Assembly: GCF_009827295.1 (NCBI RefSeq)
Contig: NZ_WTYD01000002.1
Span: 62,001 to 126,000 of the forward strand
Reading direction: 5' to 3'
Source: Qipengyuania pelagi
Lineage (GTDB): Bacteria > Pseudomonadota > Alphaproteobacteria > Sphingomonadales > Sphingomonadaceae
Length of the DNA stretch: 64,000 nt
Positions 27,333 through 35,326 of this stretch are shown here, piece after piece (the first letter of the stretch is position 1; the number at the start of each line of letters is the position of its first letter). A program made the position numbers and the translations under genes. The notes below the pieces were generated by a model, which was given only the letters and a program-made list of their open reading frames with translations, had not been told where the DNA came from and searched no databases.

Positions 27333-27982
27333 AGCCCCAGGCTCTCATAGGTCGCTCCGGAGCAGGCGTCCGCCGGATCTTCCTTGCCGCTGCCGACCAT
27401 GGTCAGCAGCAAAACGCCGCCCACGACCAGCGCGACGAAAGCGATCGTGACCAGACCGAGATATTCGTCGATGAAGCGCTTGATCGGGGCGCCGAACACG
27501 CGGAATAGCACGCCGACGGTGAAGAAGATCATCCCCCGCCCGACGATGCTGGCGAGCACGAAGGTTACGAGGTTCATGCCGACGAAGCCCGAGGCGATCG
27601 TCAGCAGTTTGAACGGCACCGGCGTCGCGCCCGCGATCAGGATCGCCTCGAAATCGAATTCGCGCAGGTAACAGGCCGCGACCGGGAAGCTGTCGGTCAT
27701 CCCCAGCAGCGCGATCAATTGCGCGCCCACGCTGTCCCACAACCCCCAGCCGATCGCATAGCCGAGCAGGCCGCCCGCGACCGAGGACAGGGTGGCCACG
27801 GTGCCGAAACGGATCGCCTTTTTCGGTTCGGCGAGGCACATCAGCCCCAGCAGCGGGTGGGGCGGAACGGGAAAGAAGCTCGCCTCCATGAAGCAGAACA
27901 GCGCCAGCCACCACACGGCGTGGGGATGCGCGGCCTTGTCCATGGTCCATTCGTAGAGACCGCGCAGGGGCTTCATCAGCAT
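27329..27982 (-). CDS. YqaA/DedA-type membrane protein
   Basis: The roughly 217-residue protein has about five hydrophobic segments and the family marks MEASFFPVPPHPLLG near 32 and AGATPVPFKLLTIASGFVG near 118. DedA/YqaA proteins are thought to translocate lipids or act in membrane homeostasis. Two close ATGs (27982 and 27976) are possible starts; the longer frame to 28045 is unlikely. The 280 bp upstream separate it from the divergent GTA cluster. Confidence 0.8.
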   Translation of the reverse strand: MLMKPLRGLYEWTMDKAAHPHAVWWLALFCFMEASFFPVPPHPLLGLMCLAEPKKAIRFGTVATLSSVAGGLLGYAIGWGLWDSVGAQLIALLGMTDSFPVAACYLREFDFEAILIAGATPVPFKLLTIASGFVGMNLVTFVLASIVGRGMIFFTVGVLFRVFGAPIKRFIDEYLGLVTIAFVALVVGGVLLLTMVGSGKEDPADACSGATYESLGL

Positions 27983-28079
27983 GGGACTATCATCCGGGAA
28001 AGCGAGCGTTCGCGCGCCTGTAAAGGAACCGTGCCATGGCGGCAAGCGCGGGCAAATTAACCTATATGGTGTTTTATCC

Positions 28080-28108
28080 TTGACATCGTGACGTTCTCCG
28101 GTTAGAGA
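28080..28108 (+). promoter_or_regulatory. possible promoter of the GTA cluster
   Basis: TTGACA at 28080-28085 is followed after 17 bp by TAGAGA at 28103-28108, a weak -10. It is the only sigma-70-like element noticed in the 280-bp gap before the first GTA gene. The function is inferred. Confidence 0.3.
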
Positions 28109-28260
28109 AACGGAACATCGCGATAGTGTGATTCGCCCCGCACCGGCTCTGCCCCACGAGGCATGGCGACAGGCGGGCGATCAGGCGAAGGAAGGGCGGG
28201 CCGGAAACGGCGCTGCCCTTTTTCGTGCCTCGCTTTCGCATGACTTTCGGGACGGAATCT

Positions 28261-28776
28261 ATGGCAGGCAAGCGCTCAAAGACCGGCGCGCCGAGGAACT
28301 GGCGCGACCGGTTCATCGCCGCGCTGGGCGAGACATCGAATATCAGCGCCGCGGCGGACGCGGCGCAGATCAGCCTCAGCTGGGTCTACAAGACCAGGCG
28401 CGAGGATGCGGAGTTCGCCCGGCGCTGGTTCGAGGCGCTGTGCGAGGGATACGACAATCTCGAAATGCAGCTGCTCGAACATCTCCGCAACGGGGAGACC
28501 GCAGGTTCGAAAGCCGCGAAACGCAAATTCGACACGGCGGGCGCTCTGCGATGCCTGACCGCCCATCGCGAGGCGGTGGCGCGCGAGAAGGGGCGCCGCA
28601 CGCTGGCGGGCGAGGTCACCACGATCGCCGCGATCAACGCCAAGATCGATGCCCTGCGCGCCCAGAGGAAGGCGGGCGACAGGGCGATCGCCAAGGCGCG
28701 GGCCGAGGCTCGCAAGGCTGCGAAGGCGCTGAAAGCCGGATCGGACCGGACGGAGGATCGCGATGGCGCGGCCTAG
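28261..28776 (+). CDS. GTA gp1-like terminase small subunit
   Basis: The 171-residue protein has an N-terminal helix-turn-helix (FIAALGETSNISAAADAAQ, then SLSWVYKTR) and a long basic, Ala-rich C-terminal helix, the layout of GTA gp1/small terminase proteins that recognise DNA for packaging. The ATG at 28261 (MAGKRSK) is preferred to a GTG 12 codons earlier. It overlaps the large subunit gene by 14 bp. It is first in the GTA-like cluster. Confidence 0.75.
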   Translation: MAGKRSKTGAPRNWRDRFIAALGETSNISAAADAAQISLSWVYKTRREDAEFARRWFEALCEGYDNLEMQLLEHLRNGETAGSKAAKRKFDTAGALRCLTAHREAVAREKGRRTLAGEVTTIAAINAKIDALRAQRKAGDRAIAKARAEARKAAKALKAGSDRTEDRDGAA

Positions 28777-30136
28777 GCGCGAATTGTCGCGCGGATCGTG
28801 GCTGCGGCGCATGGATGCGAGCGGCGCGGCGGATCGCGAGACTCTCGCCGCCCAGCTCGCCCCGCACGAACTCGCCGCTCTGGGCAGCTATTACTGGGAA
28901 GGCTGGGCGCGCGACGAGCAATTGCCTCCGCAGGACCGGGCCAGCGAGATCTGGCGCACCTGGCTGATCTGCGCCGGGCGCGGCTTCGGCAAGACCCGCG
29001 CGGGCGCGGAATGGATCAGGGACGTGGCGCGCAATGACGGCGCGGCGCGCATCGCGCTGATCGGGGCGAGCCTCGCCGAGGTCCGCTCCGTCATGGTCGA
29101 GGGCGATAGCGGCATTCTTGCCGCCGCGCCCGGCGCGCTCGCCCCCGTTTTCGAGCCGAGCCTGAAACGGCTGACCTGGGAGAACGGGGCGCAGGCCTTC
29201 CTCTATTCGGCCGCCGAACCGGAGAGCCTGCGCGGCCCCCAGCACAGCCATGCCTGGTGCGACGAGATCGCCAAATGGGATAATGCGAGCGAGCGCGCCA
29301 TGACGAGCTGGAACAATCTCCAATTGACCATGCGCCTCGGCAAGACACCGCGCGTCCTCGCCACCACGACCCCGCGCAACGCGCCGCTGATGCGCCTGCT
29401 GCTCGCCGATGCCAAGCGCGGCAAGGTGGTGGTGGCGCGCGGGAAGACGGTCGACAATCGCGAGATCCTGCCCGCCGACTATTTCGCCAGCATGATCGAA
29501 CAGTTTTCGCAAAGCGGTTTTGGGCGGCAGGAACTGGACGGCGAGATGGTCGAGGCCAGCGAAGGCGCGTTGTGGAACCGCGCGCTGATCGAGACCTGCC
29601 GCGAAAGCGCGCCTTCGGCGGCGCTCACCCGCATCGTGATCGGCGTCGATCCACCCGCCTCGGCAAAGGGCGATGCCTGCGGGATCGTTGTCTGCGCGAT
29701 GGGCAGTGACGGGATCGCCCGCGTGCTCGCCGACATGTCGGTGGAACGCGCCAGCCCCGAACGCTGGGCCCGCGCGGTCGCCCGCGCCGCCGAACACTGG
29801 AGCGCCGACCGCGTGATCGCCGAAGCCAATCAGGGCGGCGCGATGGTCGAAAGCGTCCTGCGCGCGGCGGATGTCTCGCTGCCGATCACGCTGGTCCATG
29901 CGAGCCGGGGCAAGGCCGCCCGCGCCGAACCCGTCGCCGCGCTCTACGAACGGGGCCGCGTGCGCCATGTCGGCCTGTTCGCGAAACTGGAGGACCAGAT
30001 GTGCGGGCTATTGGCAGGCGGCGCCTACGAAGGCCCCGGCCGCTCCCCCGACCGCGCCGACGCACTGGTCTGGGCGCTGACGGAGCTGGCGTTGAAGAAG
30101 GGCGGAGGTGAGCCGCGGGTGCGATGCGTCATGTGA
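28763..30136 (+). CDS. GTA terminase large subunit (gp2-like)
   Basis: The 457-residue protein carries a Walker A in CAGRGFGKTRAGAEW near 71-85, Walker B/catalytic HAWCDEIAKWD near 165, and a C-terminal nuclease with Asp in IVIGVDPPAS near 290, DRVIAEANQGG near 346 and SPDRADALVWAL near 431. It is full length for the family, so it seems able to pump and cut DNA, though no head genes remain to package into. It is 'DNA-packaging protein' of the Rhodobacter-type GTA lineage by neighbourhood. Confidence 0.9.
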   Translation: MARPRRELSRGSWLRRMDASGAADRETLAAQLAPHELAALGSYYWEGWARDEQLPPQDRASEIWRTWLICAGRGFGKTRAGAEWIRDVARNDGAARIALIGASLAEVRSVMVEGDSGILAAAPGALAPVFEPSLKRLTWENGAQAFLYSAAEPESLRGPQHSHAWCDEIAKWDNASERAMTSWNNLQLTMRLGKTPRVLATTTPRNAPLMRLLLADAKRGKVVVARGKTVDNREILPADYFASMIEQFSQSGFGRQELDGEMVEASEGALWNRALIETCRESAPSAALTRIVIGVDPPASAKGDACGIVVCAMGSDGIARVLADMSVERASPERWARAVARAAEHWSADRVIAEANQGGAMVESVLRAADVSLPITLVHASRGKAARAEPVAALYERGRVRHVGLFAKLEDQMCGLLAGGAYEGPGRSPDRADALVWALTELALKKGGGEPRVRCVM

Positions 30137-30797
30137 AGGAGCAGGTGTAATAGTCGCCCCAGAGCCAGCGGCAGCTCACCAGATCGCCGCCGAAAATCTT
30201 GGTGATGCGATCGGGAGCATGAAACCGCCCCTGCTCGTCGAAACCGTCGGCCAGCATGACCTCGCCGCTCGGATCATGAACGATGCCGGACCAGTTATCG
30301 AGGAACCCGCCCGGATTGAATGCGACGCGTACCGGCGGTCCGGGGTCGACGCTGAAAGTTATCCCGTACCGTTCGGCAAACCACTCCGAGCGTGGGGAAG
30401 CGCTGTATTCCGCGACGATCGCTTCATATCGGTTATGTTCCAGCGCGAGGCGGGAGAGATCGCCAAGCCATCCGGCTGCCCAAGCCGCCGGAAGAAACGA
30501 GACGATAGCGGTCACGGCCATGGCGGGCCCGAGGGCGAGCCCGAAACCCATGAGGAGGCGGGTGTCGTATTTGCGGCACCGGCTCACTGCTTCGAAGATC
30601 AAAACGCCGCAGCCGACAACAACGATCAACAGCACGATCGGGACCGCGATCAGGAAAAGCAGAAACTCGTTCCCGCTGCTCCAAGACGACACGAACCCAG
30701 CGAAGAGCGCGATTGCGACGCATACGGCCAGGAGCCTCAGTGCGAGGATGCTCTGCGACCGAAAAGGCTCGCTGGATGGCAATCGAAATTCAATCAT
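30129..30797 (-). CDS. unknown membrane protein inserted between GTA terminase and portal genes
   Basis: The 222-residue protein runs opposite to the GTA genes. Hydrophobic helices lie at about 17-38, 45-70 and 82-109, followed by a soluble C-terminal domain with WFAERYGITFSVDPGPP and a Trp/Cys-containing end. No homologous family is recognised. Its 3' end overlaps the terminase end by 8 bp. In known GTA clusters the portal follows the terminase directly, so this gene is an insertion, probably a late cargo (moron-like) gene. The AT content of its DNA is a little higher than its neighbours'. Confidence 0.65.
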   Translation of the reverse strand: MIEFRLPSSEPFRSQSILALRLLAVCVAIALFAGFVSSWSSGNEFLLFLIAVPIVLLIVVVGCGVLIFEAVSRCRKYDTRLLMGFGLALGPAMAVTAIVSFLPAAWAAGWLGDLSRLALEHNRYEAIVAEYSASPRSEWFAERYGITFSVDPGPPVRVAFNPGGFLDNWSGIVHDPSGEVMLADGFDEQGRFHAPDRITKIFGGDLVSCRWLWGDYYTCSFT

Positions 30798-30936
30798 GCG
30801 GCCTCGCGAAAAATGGTCGGCGTTCCCTGCGCCGCCGCCCGGGCGGGGTCATGAGCAAAAGCTGAGCATACCCTGATCTCTTGCGGTCCGCGTCGCGATC
30901 GTCGGGCGCGGGGCCATAATCCGAAAGGTCGATTCC

Positions 30937-31989
30937 ATGTCCTTCCTCACCACCCTCGTCTCCGCCTTCAAGGGCGGGGGCGATGTTCGCGTGCCTGTCT
31001 CAGGGAGCTTCGTCGCGCCCTGGAGCACGGTGTTCGACACCTCCCCCTCCCGCCCCGGCTTCGACTACCCCACCGCCATCCGCGAGGCCTATCTTGCCAA
31101 TCCGGTGGCGCAGCGCAGCGTCAGGATCGTGGCGGAGGGGATCGGCGGCGCGCCGCTGTCCTGCGACACGCCCGCGCTCGAACGCCTCGTCCAATGCGCC
31201 TGCGGGTCGCAGCCCCTGCTGGAGACGGTCGCCGCGCAGCTGCTTCTGCATGGCAATGCCTATCTCCAGGTGGTGAAGGATGCGGCGGGCGATCCGATCG
31301 ATCTCCATCCGTTGAGGCCCGAGCGGGTCGAGGTGGTGGCGGGCGCGGATGGCTGGCCCGCGCTCTATCGCTACCGCGTCGGCGAACAGGCGATCGACCT
31401 CGCCCTGGCCGATGCTGACGGGTGGCCCGAAATCGTTCATCTGAAGGGCTTCCACCCCGCCGACGATCATTACGGCGCGGGCTGCCTCGCCGCCGCGCAC
31501 GGCGCGGTCGCGGTGCACAATGCGGCGAGCGAGTGGAACCGCGCGCTGCTGATGAACGCCGCGCGGCCTTCGGGCGCGCTCGTCTATGACACCGGCGATG
31601 GCGCGGGCCTCACAGCCGATCAGTTCGAACGGCTTAAGGCCGAACTCGCGCAGGCCTTTCAGGGCGCGGGCAATGCCGGGCGGCCGATGCTGCTCGAAGG
31701 GGGCCTGAGCTGGCAGAGCATGTCGCTGAGCCCGGCGGATATGGATTTCGCGGCCCTGAAGGCGGGCGCGGCGCGCGACATCGCGCTCGCCTTCGGTGTG
31801 CCGCCTATGCTGCTCGGGCTTCCCGGCGACAACACCTATTCCAATTACCGCGAGGCCAATCGCGCGCTGTGGCGCCTGACTTTGCTGCCGCTGGCGAAGC
31901 GCGTGCTCGACGGCCTCGTCCAGGGGTTGGAGCCGTGGTTCAGCAGCGCGAGCCTGCGCGTCGATCTCGACCGCGAGACCTACTCATGA
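30937..31989 (+). CDS. GTA phage portal protein, 3' truncated
   Basis: The 350-residue HK97-type portal shows AIREAYLANPVAQRSVRIVA near 46, LLLHGNAYLQVVKD near 99, ASEWNRALLMNAARPSG near 195 and FGVPPMLLGLPGDNTYSNY near 287. GTA portals usually run about 40 residues further; here the end LRVDLDRETYS stops where the family continues with a C-terminal helix. The stop overlaps (ATGA) the start of the major tail protein gene, which in intact clusters is separated by protease, capsid and connector genes. A deletion removed these genes together with the portal 3' end. Confidence 0.85.
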   Translation: MSFLTTLVSAFKGGGDVRVPVSGSFVAPWSTVFDTSPSRPGFDYPTAIREAYLANPVAQRSVRIVAEGIGGAPLSCDTPALERLVQCACGSQPLLETVAAQLLLHGNAYLQVVKDAAGDPIDLHPLRPERVEVVAGADGWPALYRYRVGEQAIDLALADADGWPEIVHLKGFHPADDHYGAGCLAAAHGAVAVHNAASEWNRALLMNAARPSGALVYDTGDGAGLTADQFERLKAELAQAFQGAGNAGRPMLLEGGLSWQSMSLSPADMDFAALKAGAARDIALAFGVPPMLLGLPGDNTYSNYREANRALWRLTLLPLAKRVLDGLVQGLEPWFSSASLRVDLDRETYS

Positions 31990-32393
31990 CCGCACAGAAA
32001 GGCGCCGCCTTCCTTCTCAAGATCGGCGATGGCGCGCCCACGCCCGCCTATGAAACCGTCGCAGGGCTGCGCACGACACAGATGAGCGTCAATGGCGACA
32101 CCGTGGTCGTTACGCACAAGGGCTCGGGCGGCTGGCGCGAATTGCTGTCGGGGGCGGGCACGCGCTCGGTCTCGGTTTCGGCGAGCGGAATCTTCCTCGG
32201 CTCGGATGCCGAGGCGCGGGTGCGCACCCATGCCCTTGCCGGAACGCTCGACCAGTACGAATTGAGCTTCGAGGACGGCGCGAAGATGCGCGGGCAATTC
32301 CTCGTCCAGCGGCTCGATTATTCGGGCGATTTCAACGGCGAGCGAACCTATGCGATGCAGCTGGAAAGCAGCGGTGCGGTGGTGCCGTCGTGA
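31986..32393 (+). CDS. GTA major tail tube protein (gp9-like)
   Basis: The 135-residue protein has the gp9 pattern: GAAFLLKIGDG, YETVAGLRTTQMSVNGDTV near 26, GGWRELLSGAGTRSVSVSAS near 50, and AMQLESSGAVVPS at the end. It forms the stacked rings of the tail tube. It immediately follows the truncated portal gene. It overlaps the next gene by GTGA. Confidence 0.85.
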   Translation: MTAQKGAAFLLKIGDGAPTPAYETVAGLRTTQMSVNGDTVVVTHKGSGGWRELLSGAGTRSVSVSASGIFLGSDAEARVRTHALAGTLDQYELSFEDGAKMRGQFLVQRLDYSGDFNGERTYAMQLESSGAVVPS

Positions 32394-32722
32394 CCCGCGC
32401 TCAAGCAGCCGAAGGCGGTAGCGCGAACCAACTACGCGGCGAGGCTTCGATACCCGTTCTAGGTCGCGCCTGCCTCCTGCGCCCGAGTTTCGACGCGCTG
32501 GTGCGGGCCGAAGAGGAACTCGGCCCGCTGTTCGCACTGGTCGAACGCGCGGGCGAGGGCCAGCTCAAGCTCGCCGAGATCGCGGCGCTGTTCTGGCACT
32601 GCCTCGCCGATCGCGCCGTGCCGCGCGAACAGGTCGGCGAAGCGGTGCTGGCGCTCGGCCTTGCCCGCTGCACGGCGCCGCTGCGCGTCCTCTTCAGCCA
32701 GATCCTGAAGGGCACCGGGTGA
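32390..32722 (+). CDS. GTA tail assembly protein (gp10-like)
   Basis: The 110-residue product, starting at GTG in a GTGA overlap, shows LRPSFDALVRAEEELGPLF near 30 and LAEIAALFWHCLADR near 61, as in the gp10 tail assembly chaperone family (gene transfer agent family protein). It acts during tail formation and is not structural. Coupled to both neighbours by 4-bp overlaps. Confidence 0.8.
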   Translation: MTRAQAAEGGSANQLRGEASIPVLGRACLLRPSFDALVRAEEELGPLFALVERAGEGQLKLAEIAALFWHCLADRAVPREQVGEAVLALGLARCTAPLRVLFSQILKGTG

Positions 32723-32910
32723 CGCGCTTTTCCGAGACGGCGCTGCGCCTCTCCGGGCTCGCAGCGCGGGCACTGGGATGGACGCCGCCAGTGTTCTGGG
32801 CCGCGACGCCCGCGGAACTCGCCGCCTGCATCGACGCCCAACCCGGCGTTGCCGCCCCGCCCGACCGCGAAGAGATCGCGGCCATGATCGAAAGGGATCG
32901 CCATGGATGA
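32719..32910 (+). CDS. GTA small tail assembly chaperone
   Basis: The 63-residue product, starting at GTG, has the short TAC pattern: RLSGLAARALGWTPPVFWAA and TPAELAACIDA. It corresponds to the small gene between gp10 and the tape measure in the Rhodobacter GTA. It overlaps the tape-measure remnant by 8 bp. Confidence 0.75.
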   Translation: MTRFSETALRLSGLAARALGWTPPVFWAATPAELAACIDAQPGVAAPPDREEIAAMIERDRHG

Positions 32911-33133
32911 CGAGTTGGCCCCGCTATTGGTCGAAATTCGCGCCGACACCGCCGGGTTCGCCAGCGATGTCGCGCGGATGCGGGCGAGCTTCGACGGGCA
33001 ATTGCTCGATGGCTTCGCCCGTGCGGGCGACGTGCTCGAACGCGGATTGCTGTCCGCGATCCGCAAGGGGAGGCGGAAATCCTGCTGCTCGCCTTCACGC
33101 CGACCGTTCTCGATCCCGAAATGCCCGAATTGA
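32903..33133 (+). pseudogene. GTA tape-measure (gp11) remnant, truncated after about 54 residues
   Basis: The first about 54 codons read as a sphingomonad-type tail tape-measure start (MDDELAPLLVEIRADTAG, then ERGLLSAIRKG). Immediately after AIRKG (about 33070) the protein character is lost and the frame ends in a TGA at 33131-33133 after an Arg/Cys/Ser/Pro-rich stretch. Normal family members are several times longer. The break coincides with the start of an unrelated frame (+1), so a deletion has joined the gp11 start to the 3' part of another gene. Confidence 0.75.
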
Positions 33134-33468
33134 AGCGGGTGAACCTGCCCGTCGGCTGGGCCCATCCTGCCTTCGACCGGCTACAACTGGAAGATTACGA
33201 CTGGCTGACCGATGGCGCCACCGCCGCGCGGCGAGCGGGTTATGCTCTGGTGCAGGCGCGGCTCGGCTATCCGCTGGAGAACCAGGATTACCTGTCGGGC
33301 TTCGTCCTGCTGGCCGAGAATGCTGATCTCTACTGGCGGCGGATCGACCGGGGCCTCGACGAGGCGCGCGAGCGCGGCGTTCCCCGCCGCTATGTCTGGG
33401 CGCTGCCGCAGGTCGCGCGCGACGGATACACGCAGCTGCCGCGACCCGAGGACAATGAGGAGAACCCC
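33061..33468 (+). pseudogene. 3' fragment of a lost tail gene, TIM-barrel-like
   Basis: Frame 1 from about 33061 encodes a clearly protein-like stretch with no start of its own: EAEILLLAFTPTVLDPEMPE, then VGWAHPAFDRLQLEDYDWL, LENQDYLSGFVLLAENADLY and RRYVWALPQVARDGYTQLP. The 'HPAFDRLQLEDYDWLTD' part resembles the late strands of the TIM-barrel domain found in GTA gp15 'megatron' and in proteins annotated as non-contractile tail sheath. It runs without stop into the next gene. A 5' part has been deleted, and the first possible ATG is at 33121. The family call is an inference from memory of the pattern. Confidence 0.5.
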
Positions 33469-34092
33469 ATGACGCCATTCGACGATGTCGCCTACCCGCT
33501 CGCGCTGGGCCGGGACGCTTCGGTCAGCCCGGAATTCTCGACCTCGGTCGCCCTCACCGCGTCGGGGCACGAGCGCCGCAATGCCCTGTGGTCCGATGCG
33601 CGGCTGCGCTTCGATGTCGGGCCGGGAATCCGCTCGGAAGAGGAACTCGGCACGCTGATCGCCTTCTTCCGTGCCCGCCACGGCCCGGCGCGCGGGTTCC
33701 GCCTGCGCGATCCGTTCGATTTCAGCTCGCGCGCGATGACGGGCACACCCACCGCCTTCGATCAAATCATCGCCACGGGCGACGGCCTCGCGTCCGAATT
33801 CGCGCTGATCAAGACCTATGACGAGCAGGTCCGCCGCATCACGCGCCCGGTCGCCGGTTCGATCCTCGTCAGCGTCGATGGGGTTCCGACGAGCGATTGG
33901 ACGCTGGGCCAAAACGGCATGATCCTTCTCGACACCGCACCTTTGGTGGGTGCAATCGTCCGGGCGGGCTTCCTGTTCGACGTGCCGGTGCGCTTCGCGG
34001 AGGATCGGATCGACGTATCCGGCCTCAATTTCGCTGCCGGGGAAGCGCCGTCGATCCCGTTGGTCGAATTGCGGGAGGAAACCTTTGCATGA
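33469..34092 (+). CDS. GTA distal tail protein, DUF2460 (gp12-like)
   Basis: The 207-residue protein has the DUF2460 marks: YPLALGRDASVSPEFSTSVA near 9, ERRNALWSDARLRFDVGPGI near 35, ARGFRLRDPFDFSSR near 76, and GTVxxG-like end region. The true start is the ATG at 33469, with GAGGAG seven bases upstream, although the frame is open further 5'. The product is therefore expected to be complete despite the deletion in front of it. It forms the distal tail ring. The stop overlaps the DUF2163 start. Confidence 0.85.
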   Translation: MTPFDDVAYPLALGRDASVSPEFSTSVALTASGHERRNALWSDARLRFDVGPGIRSEEELGTLIAFFRARHGPARGFRLRDPFDFSSRAMTGTPTAFDQIIATGDGLASEFALIKTYDEQVRRITRPVAGSILVSVDGVPTSDWTLGQNGMILLDTAPLVGAIVRAGFLFDVPVRFAEDRIDVSGLNFAAGEAPSIPLVELREETFA

Positions 34093-34904
34093 CCCGCATT
34101 TTCTTCGATCGCCCGCTCGATACCGTGGCGACATTCTGGCGGGTGCACCGCCGCGATGGCGTCGCGCTCGCTTTCACCACGCATGACCGGGATATCTGGG
34201 CGGACGGCCTGCTCCATCGGGCCGGGCCAGGCATGGTCCCGTCCGCGATCCGCCGCACGGTCGATTTCTCCGACGATGCCGCCGAGATCGAAGGCGCGCT
34301 GTCGCATGGTATGATCACGGAAAGCGATCTGGCCAGCGGTCGCTATGACGGGGCGCGCGTGGCAGTGGGCGCGATCGATTGGGAAACGGGGGCGGCCGAG
34401 ATCCTCTATCGCGGCACGATCGAAAGCGTCGGGCGCGAGAGCGGCAGTTTCACCGCTCGCCTGCGTTCGGCGAAAGCCGTTCTGGCGCGCGACACCATCC
34501 CGCGCACCAGTCCGGGATGCCGCGCCCGCTTCTGCGATCGCGGCTGCACTCTGTCGCCCGCGCGTTTCACCCACCGCGCCATCGCCACCGCGATCGACCG
34601 CGATGCGGACCGCGTCAGCTTCGCGGTTGCGGACCCCACCCGCTTCGCCGAGGGAGAAGTGCGATGGGTCGACGGACCGCAGACCGGCCTTTCGGCGACC
34701 GTGATCGCCGTAGACGGGGATGGGTTGGTGCTCGACCGCGCAATCGATCCCGGCACGGTGCCCGGCCATCGCGCGATCCTGCGCGAGGGATGCGATCACA
34801 CCATCGCGACCTGCGCCGCCCGCTTCGCCAACGCCGTCAATTTCCAGGGCGAGCCGCATCTGCCGGGCAATGATCTGCTGACGCACTATCCGATGCCGCG
34901 ATGA
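34089..34904 (+). CDS. GTA tail hub protein, DUF2163 (gp13-like)
   Basis: The 271-residue protein has the family signatures: VALAFTTHDRDIW near 25, SPGCRARFCDRGCTL near 142-156 with three Cys, and EGCDHTIATCAARFANAVNF near 234 ending in GEPHLPGNDLLT. In gene transfer agents the Cys cluster binds an iron-sulfur centre in the hub. The Cys residues (145, 149, 153, 236, 243 approximately) are all kept. ATGA overlaps at both ends. Confidence 0.85.
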   Translation: MTRIFFDRPLDTVATFWRVHRRDGVALAFTTHDRDIWADGLLHRAGPGMVPSAIRRTVDFSDDAAEIEGALSHGMITESDLASGRYDGARVAVGAIDWETGAAEILYRGTIESVGRESGSFTARLRSAKAVLARDTIPRTSPGCRARFCDRGCTLSPARFTHRAIATAIDRDADRVSFAVADPTRFAEGEVRWVDGPQTGLSATVIAVDGDGLVLDRAIDPGTVPGHRAILREGCDHTIATCAARFANAVNFQGEPHLPGNDLLTHYPMPR

Positions 34905-35320
34905 ACCGGCGAGAACGCTTTGCCGAGGCGGCGGAAACCCTTGTCGGAGTGCCCTTCCGCCTCTTCGGTCGCGATAGCCGATACGGGCTCGACTGCGTGG
35001 GTCTGGTGGCGGCGGCGCTCGCCCGCAGCGGCGCAATCGTTTCGGCACCGACAGGATATGCCCTGCGCAATGCCGACATCGCCCCCTTCCTTCCCTTCGC
35101 GGCGCAAGCCGGACTGACGCCTTGCGAGGGCAGGGCTCAGCGGGGTGACGTCCTTCTTTTGAGGCCCGGGCCCGCCCAGCATCACCTCGCGATCGCGGTC
35201 GGACCCGACACGATCGTCCATGCCCATGCCGGTCTGCGCCGGGTCGTCCTGCAACCCCTTCTCACCGAACCCGGCTCCGGCTCGCCGATCCTGCGCGCCT
35301 GGCAGCTTCCACTGGAGTAG
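34901..35320 (+). CDS. GTA NlpC/P60 peptidoglycan peptidase (gp14-like)
   Basis: The 139-residue enzyme has the catalytic Cys in YGLDCVGLVAAAL near 28-40, the His in QHHLAIAVG near 92-100 and a third residue in VHAHAGLRRV near 105. NlpC/P60 domains cut peptide cross-links of the cell wall during DNA injection. The motif set is intact. It overlaps the DUF2163 gene by 4 bp and precedes the last tail gene by 6 bp. Confidence 0.85.
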   Translation: MNRRERFAEAAETLVGVPFRLFGRDSRYGLDCVGLVAAALARSGAIVSAPTGYALRNADIAPFLPFAAQAGLTPCEGRAQRGDVLLLRPGPAQHHLAIAVGPDTIVHAHAGLRRVVLQPLLTEPGSGSPILRAWQLPLE

Positions 35321-35326
35321 ATCACG

